From Lamellibrachia satsuma (lineage: Eukaryota > Annelida > Polychaeta > Sabellida > Siboglinidae): DNA of 64,000 nucleotides. Below are positions 38,046-49,659 of the stretch, in pieces (the stretch's first letter is position 1; the number at the start of each line of letters is the position of its first letter). The stretch lies in NCBI GenBank assembly GCA_033239005.1, contig BSQZ01000001.1:10601500-10665499 (forward strand). Reading direction: 5' to 3'. Both the position numbers and the translations under genes were made by a program. Under the pieces are notes generated by a model that saw only the letters and a program-made list of their open reading frames with translations, made no database searches and had not been told where the DNA came from.

Positions 38046-41000
38046 TAAAGTGCCCATAAGCATATGACATAATACCATCTTCTAATAAATATCGCTTGTC
38101 ATCATAGCAGCTGAGTGATACTTTATTAATTTCATAGCTTCCTAGTTGGTGCTTTTCACTTCTAATGGCCTTCATTGTGTGGTGCAGTGGTTTTTTGTTT
38201 AGTAGTACGTCTTTATAGTTTTCATGATGTATATTGTTTTTTATAATATTCTTTTTAATGCCTTTTGCAGTTTTACCCCCCAGTTTATTATCCTTCATAT
38301 ATGAATACATCTTAGATCGCAGCCCAACAAATTCTACTATAGGAGTTGACGCTGCTTCATCTTTAAATTTGCCTATAACTTTTTGGTTTTCTTTGAAGAA
38401 GTATTTATTTGTTTGTGGATAATCTGAATTATCAAACTTCTCTTTATTTTTATAAAAGTCTTTGTACACATCATTAGTCTCAATTTCATACATTAAACTG
38501 TCTGTGTCTGTAAACAATAGTTTTGCTTTAGACTTGTACTTTTCTACTATATAATTATAGTGAAAATCATACATTAGTGTTTTTGAGAGGTCTAAAATGC
38601 ATATTCCAACATATGCTGGCCTATTAAGTAGTAGAGATGGTTTTATGTTGTGTATAGCAACAAGTTTTTCATTGAATATCTTACTACTAATAAAGGTTGG
38701 TTTTGAGCTATATTTATTTAGTTTCTTTTCATCTGTAATTAGTTTTACATTAACCCTTTTTCTAAGATTCTCCATTGTTTTACCAAATACTGAGTTGTTC
38801 ATTAGCTTAAAAAAGTCCTTTTCAAAATCATTCTTAGCAACAGTTCTTTTATTTATATTAAATTAAATATATTGTTCTAGCCATGGAGATTGATTAAATT
38901 CTAGTACTCTAGGTATTTTCTTTATTTTTAATCCTAGGTCCATATATAGTTGTAAGTTTCTGTAGTGGAGAACATATTTGATTTTGTCCATTAAATTTGG
39001 AATTAGTTTTTTAACTTCGCCTGCAGACATGTGGTATTTCTCTTTTATTTGTTTACAATAGGGGGATAGCATATGTTCTGTTATTGCTAAGTGTTCTGGC
39101 GCAAAAGGATAGCTGTTGTGAGCATCATGCAGTTCTTTAGAATATTCTAAATCAACTTCTAGTATCATCCCTTTTTTATTGTCTTTTTGATGGGCTACTA
39201 AGTTTTTCTTATTAATTTCTTTTTCAGTAAGCCATCTAAATCCTCCAGTTGGAAGATACTGTGACATAGCCCATCCATAAAGATTATTGGCATCCATATA
39301 CATGATATACTTAGACGGCTTAGATTTGTCGTGGTTTTGCATGTATTTATTATTAGCTGAGCCATATCGGTGAGTAACACAAGAGATTCCTCCACGCATT
39401 CCTTTTTCAATAAATTGGTACATATCAACATCAGACATAAGATCTAGTTTAACATCAGTCATTTTTAACATAGCATCCCAAGATAGCCCAGGACTTGTAA
39501 AATAATGACATGGGTCTAGTTTATAAGATTTTAAGCAGGTTTTTCTAAACTGTTCAAATACATCAGCTAGTAGTAGTACATCTGACTTAAGGTACAGGTC
39601 ATGATATTCGCCCATATTCTTTAATTTAAATACTTTCCATACCTGTTTAGCATGATCGCATGCTTCATTATATTATGTGTTCATCTGCTAGAATACTATA
39701 AAATTCATCTTTTTGCGGAAGAGTTGTTTGTTTAAATTTATTAAATGAATCCATGTAATCATAAGGGTATGCTCCTTTCTTTTTCATAAGAGTGGCTTGA
39801 ATTTTATTTTCAAACTCTTCATTAGTGTATTTAAATGAGTCTAAAGGCAAGTTACTAACTAATCTATCTAAAGCGCTGGACATAAATTGGAAGCTGTCTA
39901 AAAAGGTTAGGTGTTTGCCTAACATAAATGCCATGTATTTTTCCATGTTGTTTGGGATTACATTAACATCTAATTTAAATTTACCAATTTCTTGCATAAT
40001 AAAGTGAGAGTCATACCCTTGCAAGTTGTGAAAAATGACTGGAATTTTGTCTGAAAGTCTATAGTTTAAATTACATAGTTCATGAGCAGACCCTCGGTAC
40101 TGCCCTGTTACATGGCAGTGGTCTCTTACTTTCTTATCATTTATAGTGTATTTTTTATTACAAATATAACACTTGGTTGATTTTTTGAATTGCTGCTCTT
40201 CTTTTGGTGTTATTATCATCTCTCGGTTAAAGTGTTTTTCTTTTATTTGTTTACAATATTCTGCTTCTTATATCATTTTAGACAAGAACTTGTTTACTGC
40301 ATTTTTACCTCTATAAATTTGAACTGGCTTACTAAATTTATCATCATAACAACAAACAAGTTTATATCCATAACCACAGTCTGTGTGTTGTTGGTACTTA
40401 GTAGTTGATGATGAATTTGGAGATGGGCGTGTTGTATCAATCTTTTCTGTTATAGCTTCAAAGTCTGCATATATTACAAATGGGGCTTCTAGTTGCTTGT
40501 TGTAGTTTGTAAATTTTACTTTAGACCCTTTGTCTGGCATTTTAATAGCTTGTTCTCCATTTATTGTTAAACAGGTTGGAGTATGATTATTTAAAACTCT
40601 TTCTGAACTAAAGCATTGTAAACAAGACTTACAAAAATGTTTATTTTCTTTATGCTCTGTTTGATTATACATAAATCGATCAAAGTCTTTAATTAAACAG
40701 TAGTGCCAGTTCTCTTCTTCTGTTAATAATAGTAGATCTAAATGATCACCAAACTTCTCTTTAGAAATATAAATTGGGTATGGTTGTTTGGCTTCATATC
40801 CAAAAACATTAATACATATGTTGTTTTGTTTTTCTATGTTATTGTATTGGTTTATAGCTATTGGAAATTTAATTCCATCATAGTTTACATTATTAATTGT
40901 TTGTTTTAGTTGTTTTGTAATACGATTGGGGTCTTTAACAACTGGATTTAAGTGCTGTAAATGACACCATCTAAAGCATTCATTATCAGTGTTTTTCATA

Positions 41001-41658
41001 TTAATAAGCCCTTTCATGTGGTGCCGAAGCTCTATTGGTAGTTGTATATAACTTGATCCATTACATGGTTTGTATTTTGTAATATTAATAAAATGCTTTT
41101 GAACTGTATCTATAATCCAGCCTGAGCCTTCTGACAACCATTTTCCAATAGAAGCTAGTATGTGCTCTGCTGATTTATTTAGTGCCGGAATAATTTCAGT
41201 AGAATTAATAATAGTATGTGGGACATAATTAAAATATGCTTTTTTGAGTATTCTTTGTTTACTTGTTTATAAAGTTCTATTTGGAGGGTCTCTACAAACA
41301 TCAACCCCTTCTGTTCTTCTAGCTCTAATAGAATTTTAGAACTAATTACTGGCCTAGTTCTATTAAGCTGCTCTAGTGGACTGCTTTCTTTTACAATTTC
41401 TATGTTGTATGATCTTGTGCAGCCTTTAAGGGCTTTGGCTTGTACTTTAATACCAGGAAGTGTTTTAGGTGTTGTTGTTGTGGGAGTATCTAGGTATTGA
41501 CTAATGTGTTTAGGTGTTGATGGTTGGTGTGGTATAATGTCTAAGTACTGACTAACTTGTTTGTGTGGTTGTGCTATGCGAGTAGATAAAAACTTATTTA
41601 AATTTGTAATAAGTTTTTTAATTAGCTCTTCTTTTGATAAAGATTGTAAATCTTCCAT
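38032..41658 (-). pseudogene. POLB: protein-primed DNA polymerase B, four lesions
   Basis: About 1200 codons. The N-terminus has VQAKALKGCTRSYNI, then DNECFRWCHLQHLNP, a zinc site (HFCKSCLQCFSSERV), and Exo I VIYADFEAI. A second zinc part (CYICNKKY, VRDHCHVTGQYRGSAHELCN) precedes Exo II FHNLQGYDSH. Exo III lies in YLKSDVLLLADVFE. Polymerase motifs: MDANNLYGWAMSQ (A), LMNNSVFGKTMEN (B) and LLFTDTDSLMYE (C). It lacks A's C2H2 array and OTU-like block. Lesions in coding order: frameshift in an A run near 41245, in-frame TAA at 40268-40270, frameshift near 39672, in-frame TAA at 38863-38865. I start at 41658, where the gene-start motif sits. The catalytic residues remain. Confidence 0.92.
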
Positions 41659-41678
41659 ATTATATACTATAGGTCTAG
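41659..41678 (-). promoter_or_regulatory. gene-start motif, polymerase B
   Basis: Coding strand CTAGACCTATAGTATATAAT ends at the ATG (41658). An in-frame ATG 42 bp upstream would put the motif inside the protein, so I prefer 41658. Confidence 0.6.
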
Positions 41679-41699
41679 ATAATAATTTATCTATATTCA

Positions 41700-42233
41700 T
41701 AATAATTATTATATATTATTTTCTCTTTCAGTGCCTTATTCTTTAGCAGTATAGTACAATGACGCCGCGTAGTGAGCACTTGGGGGTACTATTTATAAAT
41801 GCGCCATGAAGAGAACAAAAGGAGTATTAGTGGTCTAATTTTAGAATGAATGCATGAGTTATGCAGTACAAATTGTCTTCGGCCAGTTAGCTGAACGTAG
41901 TAGCACAATCAATTTGGACACAAAAACATGTTGCTGTATTAAAATAACCCGGGGTTTTAATACAGTAACATAAGATCTCCCTATCCGTCCTGCGGCTGTT
42001 CTTGTGTCTGGATTTAACGAGTAGATAAGAATAGCCTCTATTGTGGCGGAAAAGACAAAATTGGCAGCTATAACGATCGCTCAGCAGTTTGGGGAGCATA
42101 AACCCGGGACTTCCCGGCTGGTGGGCGATCAAGGGTCGGTTATCTGGAGACTTTTGCTTCTTAAATTAATTATTTTATCTGGTTGGAGACATTTGCTTCT
42201 TAAATTAATTATTTTAGCACACTTTATGTGTTT
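41700..42233. other. Polinton B right subterminal region
   Basis: No gene recognised. A 40-bp direct duplication (GCTTCTTAAATTAATTATTT after TTATCTGG) lies at 42136-42216. This is where an integrase gene might be expected in some Polintons, but no rve motif is present on either strand. Confidence 0.6.
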
Positions 42234-42560
42234 GTTTTATAATGTAGTGTTCAGCACAGTTTGCCGCCGCCGAGGGTTCCCGTTCAGTGGTGTCATTTGG
42301 GGGTGTACTTAACTAGGAAGTTAAGTGTTGCTGCGGGTGGCCCCATTTGACCTTGTCCTTAATCTAGGACAGACTATGTGCCCTTGATACTGGATTTGAC
42401 CTCGTTTTGGATTTGGTCTCGTTTTGGATTTGACCTATGACCTTTGACCTTAATCTAGGACAGACTATAGGACTGATTGGAGTGTTATTTGTTATGAGCG
42501 CAAAATCCTCTGGCGGGTGTCCAGATAAATTGCGCTCATAGCCCCAACTACTATACTACT
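42234..42560 (-). repeat. Polinton B right terminal inverted repeat
   Basis: Inverted partner of 3463-3793 and 29799-29881. It contains the same terminal hairpin (GTTATGAGCGCAA / TTGCGCTCATA). Followed by GATGGG at 42561-42566. Confidence 0.92.
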
Positions 42561-43138
42561 GATGGGTACATGATATTTAGGCATGAGAGATGGAGTCAAT
42601 AGTATTTACTCTTGAGAGATGGATTATGCAGCATATACCCTTGGAAGATGGAGTACGCGGAATTTCCTTATGAGAAATGGGGTGCACAGCATTTACAAAT
42701 CAGAGATGGAGTACACATTAACTACCCATGAGAGTTAGAGTTAACAACTTGATAGATGGAGTCCACAGCATACGCTCATGAGAGATGGAGCAAACAGCAT
42801 TTGCCAATGAGAAATGGAGTCCACAAATTTACACATGAAATATGGGGTACACACCATCTATTATCCACGAGAGTTGGAGGCCACAGCATTTACTCTTAAG
42901 AGATGGAGCACACAGCACTTACTCATGAGAGATGGAGTACACAGTATTTTCCCATGAGAGTTGGAGGTCACAACATTTTTACATGAGAGATGGAGTCCAC
43001 TGCATGTTCTCACGACAGACGGAGTCCACAGCACTGACTCCAAAGATATGGAGTCCCAATCAATTACTCATGAGCGCTGGAGTCCACACCATTTACTCAC
43101 ACCACATGGAGTCCACAGCATTTACACATACAAAAATG
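42561..43138. repeat. minisatellite, right of Polinton B
   Basis: About 19 degenerate 30-bp units with GAGAGATGGAGTCCACAGCA and TTTACTCAT. It begins with the target duplication. A few inverted units continue at 43300-43365. Confidence 0.88.
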
Positions 43139-43139
43139 C

Positions 43140-43305
43140 CATTGTTGCTCTCCTCCTTTTCCCTGCACTCCGGGGTGAGGCTGGCAAAGATACCGGTCGT
43201 CGATTTTTTTTCAACTTCTCCTTCATCACAAAAGCAAAAATTGATGACCGGTGTCTGTTCCAGCCTCACCCCTGACTACAGGGAAAAGGAGGTCAGCAAC
43301 AGTTC
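43140..43305. repeat. imperfect palindrome inside the minisatellite
   Basis: Arms of about 65 bp (43140-43206 and 43238-43305). The first has CTCCTTTTCCCTGCACTCCG and GGTGAGGCTGG, and the second the reverse complement with few changes. The loop is T- and A-rich. Only one arm is present at 3310-3400 on the left side. Confidence 0.75.
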
Positions 43306-43423
43306 CATCTCTCATGAGCAAATGCTGTTTACCCCATCTCTCATGGGTAAATGCTGTGGTCACAATGCTATACCTGGTTTCTTATTGGCGTAACTAATGT
43401 GATTCACCCCGACTGTATGCACA

Positions 43424-43467
<44 letters not shown>

Positions 43468-43505
43468 TGAGCACGCACGCGCACGCACGCACGCACGAAC
43501 ACACA
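43424..43505. repeat. (ACGC)n microsatellite
   Basis: CACGCACG-type tetranucleotide run, interrupted once by ATGAGC. Confidence 0.93.
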
Positions 43506-43794
43506 CATTATCTTTACACGGGTAAAATAACTGTTAGCCGGTAGTATGGACCCAAAAAAACAGTATATAAAATCGTTTGACGTCGTAACGACTAAGTCTG
43601 GGGAAATCACAAACACACGTTTTAATGAGTGAAGATTTTCATCAGACTGGATGGTTCAAATGAGTAAATTTTTTACTCATTTCACAGTCAGTTTACCTTT
43701 TATCCCCGTGACGTTTCGACTGCTATCTTCTCCAGACAACCACCGCTAGATGGCGACACGGTAGCTATAAATAGCCAGAAATATTACACAGTAG

Positions 43795-44372
43795 ACCCAT
43801 GTCCTGCGCTAGTCGACCGTTGCGCATTCAGTTCGTTAAGTGAGTGGGGACTGGTCCGGCAGTGGTATGGTTGGTGCTGATTGGCCCGGATGACAACTGG
43901 CGCGGCACAACACAATTTACAAATGGCGCTGGCAACAGCACTGAAATGGGACCAATAGGATATGACATCGCGAGAGCATCGTAGTAGGACTGCAAAGAAT
44001 CCACAGGCAAGACGATGCTCTCGTACGGTGGCGGGGTTTCTTCGGATGGTGATGCTTCACTTATCCCAACGAGCCCTAATAGACTTCCGTTTGCGACGTC
44101 CAGATTGGAAGGTGTTTCAACTTGAACATTGTCGGGCGATTCGACCTCTTGGTCGGCATATGTGTCATTGTCAACCCGACTTGCCTGTGAACATACAGTA
44201 AACAAGTAACAACAACGGAGCGTGAAAGAAGAAGAAAAGTGCGGTCATTCCATATCGAGTTGCCTGGTGTTGTAGTTGCTTTTTGCTGTATTGTTGTAGT
44301 GTGAGCCCGTGTTGTTGCAGTGTGAGTCCGTGTTGTTGTAATGTGAGCCCATGTTGTTGAGATACTACTCAA
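43795..44372 (-). pseudogene. repeat-stalk/PPPY gene family, copy 1 (broken)
   Basis: Minus-strand copy of the family also at 47650-48590 and 61455-62340. Stalk reduced to three Thr-rich repeats (TTTRTHTATTRAHTTT), then a hydrophobic stretch. Then the tail: VDNDTYADQEVESPDNVQVE, TPPPYESIVLPVDS and YYDALAMSYPIGPISV, ending HTTAGPVPTHLTN. Relative to copy 2 there is a 5-bp deletion near 44185 that puts stalk and tail in different frames. Family unknown. Confidence 0.55.
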
Positions 44373-44394
44373 ATATCAGCAATGAAGAGAAGGG

Positions 44395-45175
44395 ATGGGG
44401 CATTGGTCATTGTAGTAAAACAAGTGCTTGGTGTATTGGACGAGTATTTCAAGAAACCATTAAACACGGAGAGAATGTGATATAGATATACCACATGATG
44501 TAAGTGAGAGAGCTGAAGGTGAGGACAATAACAGTGAAAGGGGTCAATGAAACTGTAAAACAGATACAAACTGGGAAGGTTATAGGAATGAACGAGCTGT
44601 CAGTGGAAATGACGAAAGCAAGCGAACTAATGGAAATCAAGTGGCTGATGAGGATTGTTAATGTGTGCGGCGAAGAGTAGTTATTGTGCCGACATGGAAG
44701 GGAAAGGGGGACTCCAATGACCCAGGGAGATACAGAGGCATCACATTACTGAGCCAAACCCTGAAATTGATGGAAAGGATATTAGATGCGAGAGTGAGAC
44801 ATATATTGGAGAGCAAATTCGGAGAGAATCAGCTGGGATTTAGGAAAGGGAGAGGAACAGATGATGGATTGTTTGCCATCAGACAAATTATTGAGAAGAG
44901 GAGAACATTTAGAAAGGATGTAGCATTCGGTTTTGTCGATCTGGAAAAGGGATTTGACACCGTGCCGAGAGAACGTACATTTGCAGTCATGAGAAGGACG
45001 GAGGTTGGAGAGGCAGAGGTCAGAATGATTGAGGACATGACCATGGAGACAGTATCGGTGGTGAGAATCGAAGGAGAAACATCAGAACAATTTGGAGTGG
45101 GAGTAGGACTTAGACAGGGAAGTGTATTGAGTCCCCTGCTTTTCATTATGGTGATGAACCTGATCAGTTGAAAGG
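44395..45175 (+). pseudogene. LINE reverse-transcriptase fragment
   Basis: Plus-strand non-LTR RT: VIVPTWKGKGDSNDPGRYRG, ITLLSQTLKLMERIL, ESKFGENQLGFRKGRGTDDG, AFGFVDLEKGFDTVPRE, and VGLRQGSVLSPLLFIMVMN. The catalytic second Asp box lies beyond the break at 45171. The N-terminal linker (44540-44640) has a frameshift. Confidence 0.8.
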
Positions 45176-45339
45176 TATCTGAACAGGAAGAACATTCTGC
45201 TTTCAACTATTTTCATCTTTAGGTGTTTTTTTCATGCCAATCTCTTCTCTCAATTCCTTCATCTTCCTTCTTGGGTTATTTTGCATATTCTTCGGACCCA
45301 GTTGTTTTCTGCTATCTCTATCTTCTCCTCCTGTCTCTC

Positions 45340-46440
45340 TGTCAGTGCCAGTGTTCCGAACCCTTTAATGCAGGCTGGTACCATGCAGGTTTACAAACTT
45401 TTCCTTTAGTTGTTTCTTCAATTTTCTGTCCCACATACTGCCTTCCATTCTTCTCCACGCTGCTGCTCCTGCTTGCACTCTCCTCTGTCTTTCATTACTA
45501 CTTCCTCCATCCTCACACACTGTGCCGCTCAAGTATACAAAACTGTTCACTTGTTTAATGGTCTTTCCGTCAACAACTACATGCAGGTCCACCTCCTGTT
45601 CGCCTATCCACATTACTCCGTTCTTCTCCAGATTCATTCGGAAGCCACGGCTTCTAAAGCTGTTATTCCATTCTTGCAATCGTCTTAAGTTCTTCCTGTT
45701 CAGATACCTTTCCACTGATCAGGTTCATCACCATAATGAAAAGCAGGGGACTCAAGGCACTTCCTTTCTAAGTCCTACTCCCACTCCAAATTTTTCTGAT
45801 GTTTCTCCTTCGATTCTCACCACCGCTGTTGTCTTCTTGTTCCAGATCGACAAAAACGAATGCTACATCCTTTCTAAATGCTCTCCTCTTCTCAATATTT
45901 TTTCTGATGGCAAACAATCCATCATCTGTTCCTCTCCCTTTCCTAAATCCCAGCTGAATCTCTCAGACTTTTCTCTCCACTATATGCCTCATTCTCGCAT
46001 CTAATATCCTTTCCATCAATTACAGGGCTCAGTAATGTGATGCCTCTGTATCTCCCTGGGTCATGGTTGTCCCCTTTCCCCTTCCATATCGGCACAATCA
46101 CTCCTCTTCGCCACTCTGCTGGTATCTCTCCTGTTGTTACGCACATATTAAACAGCCTCGTCAGCCACTTTATTCCCACTAGTTCGTTTGGTTTCACCAT
46201 TTCCACTGACAATTCGTCCACTCCTACAGCCTTCCCAGTCTTTATCTTCTTTACAGCTTTCTCGGCCCCTTCTTCTGTTATTTCACCGCCAGCTCTCTTC
46301 TTACAGAATGTGGTAGCTCTATCCCACATTCTTCCTCCGGATTTAGTAGTTTCGTGAAATATACCTCCCATACATCTAGCACTTGTTTTACCCCAGTGAC
46401 CAATGTATCATCGCTTTTCTTCATTGCTGATGTTTGAGTA
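45340..46440 (-). pseudogene. LINE RT fragments, same family, inverted
   Basis: Minus strand. 46371-45943 carries the linker and start of RT (KAVKKIKTGKAVGVDELSVE, PAEWRRGVIVPIWKGKG, DPGRYRGITLLSP). 45715-45365 carries the part after the active site (NNSFRSRGFRMNLEKNGVMW, VNSFVYLSGTVCEDGG). It faces the copy at 44395-45175 tail to tail; the two share long blocks. Confidence 0.8.
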
Positions 46441-46506
46441 GTATCTCTGCTATCTCTGTCTCTATCTTACGGTAAGTTCTTCGAAAGCGACCGACTCACA
46501 CGACAT

Positions 46507-46721
46507 GTAAACACTCACTCACTCACTCACTCACTCACTCGCTCACTCGCTCACTCACTCGCTCAATCGCTCAATCGCTCAATCGCTCAATCGCTCACTC
46601 ACTCACTCACTCACTCACTCACTCATTCTCACTCTCTCTCTCTCTATCTCACTCACTCACTCACTCACTCACTCACTCACTCACTCACTCACTCACTCAC
46701 TCACTCACTCACTCACTCACT
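46507..46721. repeat. (CACT)n microsatellite
   Basis: CACTCACT tetranucleotide array with CGCT and CAAT variants and a CTCTCT interruption near 46630. A related run lies at 47479-47572. Confidence 0.93.
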
Positions 46722-47220
46722 GGAGCACAGACAGTTAACAAATCTCCTCCAGCAAAGCAGGAGTGAAATAATTGTGTTGATCAAAACACATCGCTACTGA
46801 CAATTAGCCCCGTAAGCGGGGCACGTTGTTACAGCAAAGAACTCGTGGATCACAATGCAAGTGTCACTCGTACATATTACTGTTACTACATTAATTGGAT
46901 TGTACACACTTATACATCTTAAACACAGTGTACATAACAATGTAGGTGTTCACGGCTTCGTATATTAAGCTTTTAGTTTTTAGTTCCCAAAGGAAATCAT
47001 TCCCTAGATTATTGCATAGCAAACAATTGTGAATGAAATGCAAATTATTTCATGTAGTATGAAATAATGAATAGAAATATATGTGTAATGCGATTTCTAC
47101 TAGATTGAATGATAAACACACGTATGCACTCACGCACACTCGCACGAGACATAAAAGAATCGCCGATGACGACATTCACTTTGGCAGTGACGTGTACTAG
47201 CATAGAACGATCGATCTTTT
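46722..47220. other. no gene seen
   Basis: AT-rich spacer before the second host gene copy; nothing recognisable. Confidence 0.5.
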
Positions 47221-47475
47221 GTGCCCGTGCAGAGATCGACGTCTGAAGGGGGGTCCCCACATACAAATGTTTTGTTTCCCAGGCTGTGGACCATGGCCGC
47301 GATGCTCGTATCGTTCCTACTGCTCACTGCGGTCGTCTCACTAAGTGCCTGTGCGGAGATCGAAGTATGCAGTCGGGGCTCACCACATAGAAACGTTTTG
47401 CTTGCCTGGCCAATCAGAAGAACATTATGGTTCAGTGTTAACACGCCGAGCCAGGTACAGCGCTATGGAGCGGTC
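47221..47475 (+). promoter_or_regulatory. 5' block of the repeat-stalk gene family, copy 2
   Basis: Contains a signal-peptide-like reading frame (ATGCTCGTATCG..., MLVSFLLLTAVVS) at 47300-47340. Then a block with CATAGAAACGTTTTG, a CCAAT box in CTGGCCAATCAGAAGAA, and GCCGAGCCAGGTACAGCGC. The same block recurs at 56815-56890 and 63025-63250. The splice donor seen in the 63 kb copy (CACGGTAAGT) is damaged here (CACTAAGT). Confidence 0.5.
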
Positions 47476-47649
47476 CCTCGCTCACTCACTCACTCACTCA
47501 CTCCCTCCCTCCCTCCCTCACTCCCTCCCTCCCTCCCTCCCTCCCTCCCTCACTCACTCACTCACTCACGCCAGTCATCGGCCCAACATTGGCTCACGAC
47601 ACTGGCCCAACGTCAATTTCCGGCACTGGCTCGAAGTCGACTCCATACA

Positions 47650-48587
47650 ATATCTCTACGTCGACAACACACCGGAGGAGAGACATCGCAACCACTACAA
47701 CAACACGGGCTCACACTACAACAACACGGGCTCACACTACAACAACACGGGCTCATACTACAACAACACGGGCTCACACTACAACAACACGGGCTCACTC
47801 TACAACAACACGGACTCACTCTATAACAACACGTGCTCACACTACAACAACACGGGCTCACACTACAACAACACGGGCTCACACTACAACAACACGGGCT
47901 CACTCTACAACAACACGGGCTCACTCTACAACAACACGGGCTCACACTACAACAACACGGGCTCACACTACAACAACACGGGCTCATATTACAACAACAC
48001 GGGCTCACACTACAACAACACGGGCTCACTCTACAACAACACAGGCTCACACTACAACAACACGGGCTCACACTACAACAACACGGGCTCACACTATAAC
48101 AACACGGCAATACATTACAACAACAGAAGGCAACTCGATGTGGATTGTATACACTTTTTTCTTCTTCTTCTTTTCCGCCCCGTTGTTGTTACTGATGTAC
48201 TGTATGTTCACAGGCAAGTTGAAGCGGGTTGACAATGACACATCTACCGACCAAGAGGTCGAATCGGCACTAGCTGCCCACAATGTTCGGGCTGACACAC
48301 CTTCCGATCTGGAAATAGCATCTGGGAGTGGATTAGAGCTCGTTCGGATAAGTGAATCGTCACTATACACCGAAAAAAACCCGCCACCGTACGAGAGCAT
48401 CGTCCTGCCGGTGGATTCTTTGCCGTCCTACTACGACGCTCTCGCGATGTCATCTCCTATTGGTCACATGTCAGTGCTGTTGTCAGCGCCATCTGCCAAT
48501 GGTGTTGTGCCGCGCCAGTTCCCTTTGGTTCCAATCAGCACCAATCATACCACTTCCGGACCAGTCCCCACTCACTTAACGAACTGA
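47650..48587 (+). CDS. repeat-stalk/PPPY membrane-like protein, copy 2
   Basis: Unrecognised family; the best-preserved copy. From about 47695 a 21-bp unit (CACTACAACAACACGGGCTC plus A) repeats some 20 times. In the frame that reaches the tail it encodes TTTTRAH, a Thr-rich stalk likely to carry O-glycans. After EGNSMWIVYT comes a hydrophobic run (FFFFFFSAPLLLLMYCMF). The tail has KRVDNDTSTDQEVES, NPPPYESIVLPVDS (a PPxY WW-domain ligand) and YYDALAMSS, and ends at 48587. The true start is not clear; upstream is a separate signal-peptide frame. The pyrimidine tract and TTCACAG at 48190-48215 could be an intron end instead, in which case the membrane segment is an artefact. Confidence 0.45.
47695..48115. 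repeat. 21-bp minisatellite
   Basis: About 20 near-perfect units. Open in all three forward frames (TTTTRAH, NNTGSHY, LQQHGLT), because 21 is a multiple of three and the unit has no stop. The NNTGS frame would be an N-glycosylation ladder. Confidence 0.95.
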
Positions 48588-48639
48588 ATGCGCAACGGTC
48601 GACTAGCGCATGACATGGGTCTACTGTGTATTCTACCTG

Positions 48640-48746
48640 TAGTGTGTGTGTGGGGGGGGGGCGTGTATGTGTGCGTTCGTGCGTGCGTGTTTGTGTGTGT
48701 GTGTGTGCGTGCGTGCGTATGTGTGTGCGTGTGTGTGTGTGTGGAG

Positions 48747-48780
<34 letters not shown>

Positions 48781-48799
48781 TTGTGCGTGCGTGCATGCA

Positions 48800-48873
<74 letters not shown>

Positions 48874-48937
48874 CGTGCGTGTGTATGTGTGCGAGTGTGT
48901 GTTTGTGCGTGCGTGTGCGTGCGTGTGCGTGTGGGTG

Positions 48938-49004
<67 letters not shown>
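48640..49004. repeat. (GT)n/(GCGT)n then (AT)n microsatellites
   Basis: Mixed GT and GCGT runs at 48640-48937, then about 32 AT units to 49003. It immediately follows the gene family's conserved 3' end (GGTCGACTAGCGCATGACAT). The same order of 3' end, GT run and AT run occurs after copy 3. Confidence 0.93.
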
Positions 49005-49006
<2 letters not shown>

Positions 49007-49189
49007 CATATGACAATGACATCAAATGTGGGGATGTGACATGCCACTGGCACAGCGAGCATTGAGCAGTGAACCCCCTCCCCTGTCTCCCCACCAAAGG
49101 ACATAAATATCGCTTTACCCCTCAGCACCAGCTAAGCTGGGCATCGATACAGGTGTGGTAGAATTTAACCAACCTATATTAAATTAACT

Positions 49190-49655
49190 AAAAAGGTGAC
49201 ATGGGGAACTGTAATAACTGGAGAGGTTTTACGCTGTTGTCAGTTCCCAGCAAAGGGCTGGGTAGGGTGTTTATAGTCAGGATAAGAGATGCGCTCGATA
49301 ACAAACTGAGGAAAGAACAAGTAGGGTTCAGAAAGGGGAAGGGATGTATGCAACAAATTCTCATATTAAGGAACATCATCGACCAGGGCCACGAATGGAA
49401 TAGCCCACTCTTCATCAACTATGTGGATTTTAGTAAAGCTTTTGATAGTATTCACATTCATTATGAAATACTATGGAATTCCATTCAAAATTATCAATCT
49501 TGTGAAAATGTCTTACAAAACCTTAAGATGTGCAGTTGAGCATGAAGTCAAATTTTCCAAATGGTTTCCTGTGATGTCGGGAGTGAGGCAAGGGTGTGTG
49601 ATGTCAGGGTTTTTGTTTGCATCGGTTTCAAGACTGGATTATGCGGAAAACAACT
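49190..49655 (+). pseudogene. LINE (RTE-like) reverse-transcriptase fragment
   Basis: Two overlapping frames: NNWRGFTLLSVPSKGLGRVF, then QVGFRKGKGCMQQILILRNI, then INYVDFSKAFDSIH. Then, shifted, a YGIPFKIINLVKMSYKTLRC stretch, and GVRQGCVMSGFLFASV before a stop. Truncated ahead of the catalytic YxDD box. Confidence 0.8.
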
Positions 49656-49659
49656 AGAA

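Noticed and set aside
43424..43505. CRISPR-like array of short repeats
   Set aside because: Plain (ACGC)n microsatellite in animal DNA; no spacers or cas genes anywhere in the window.
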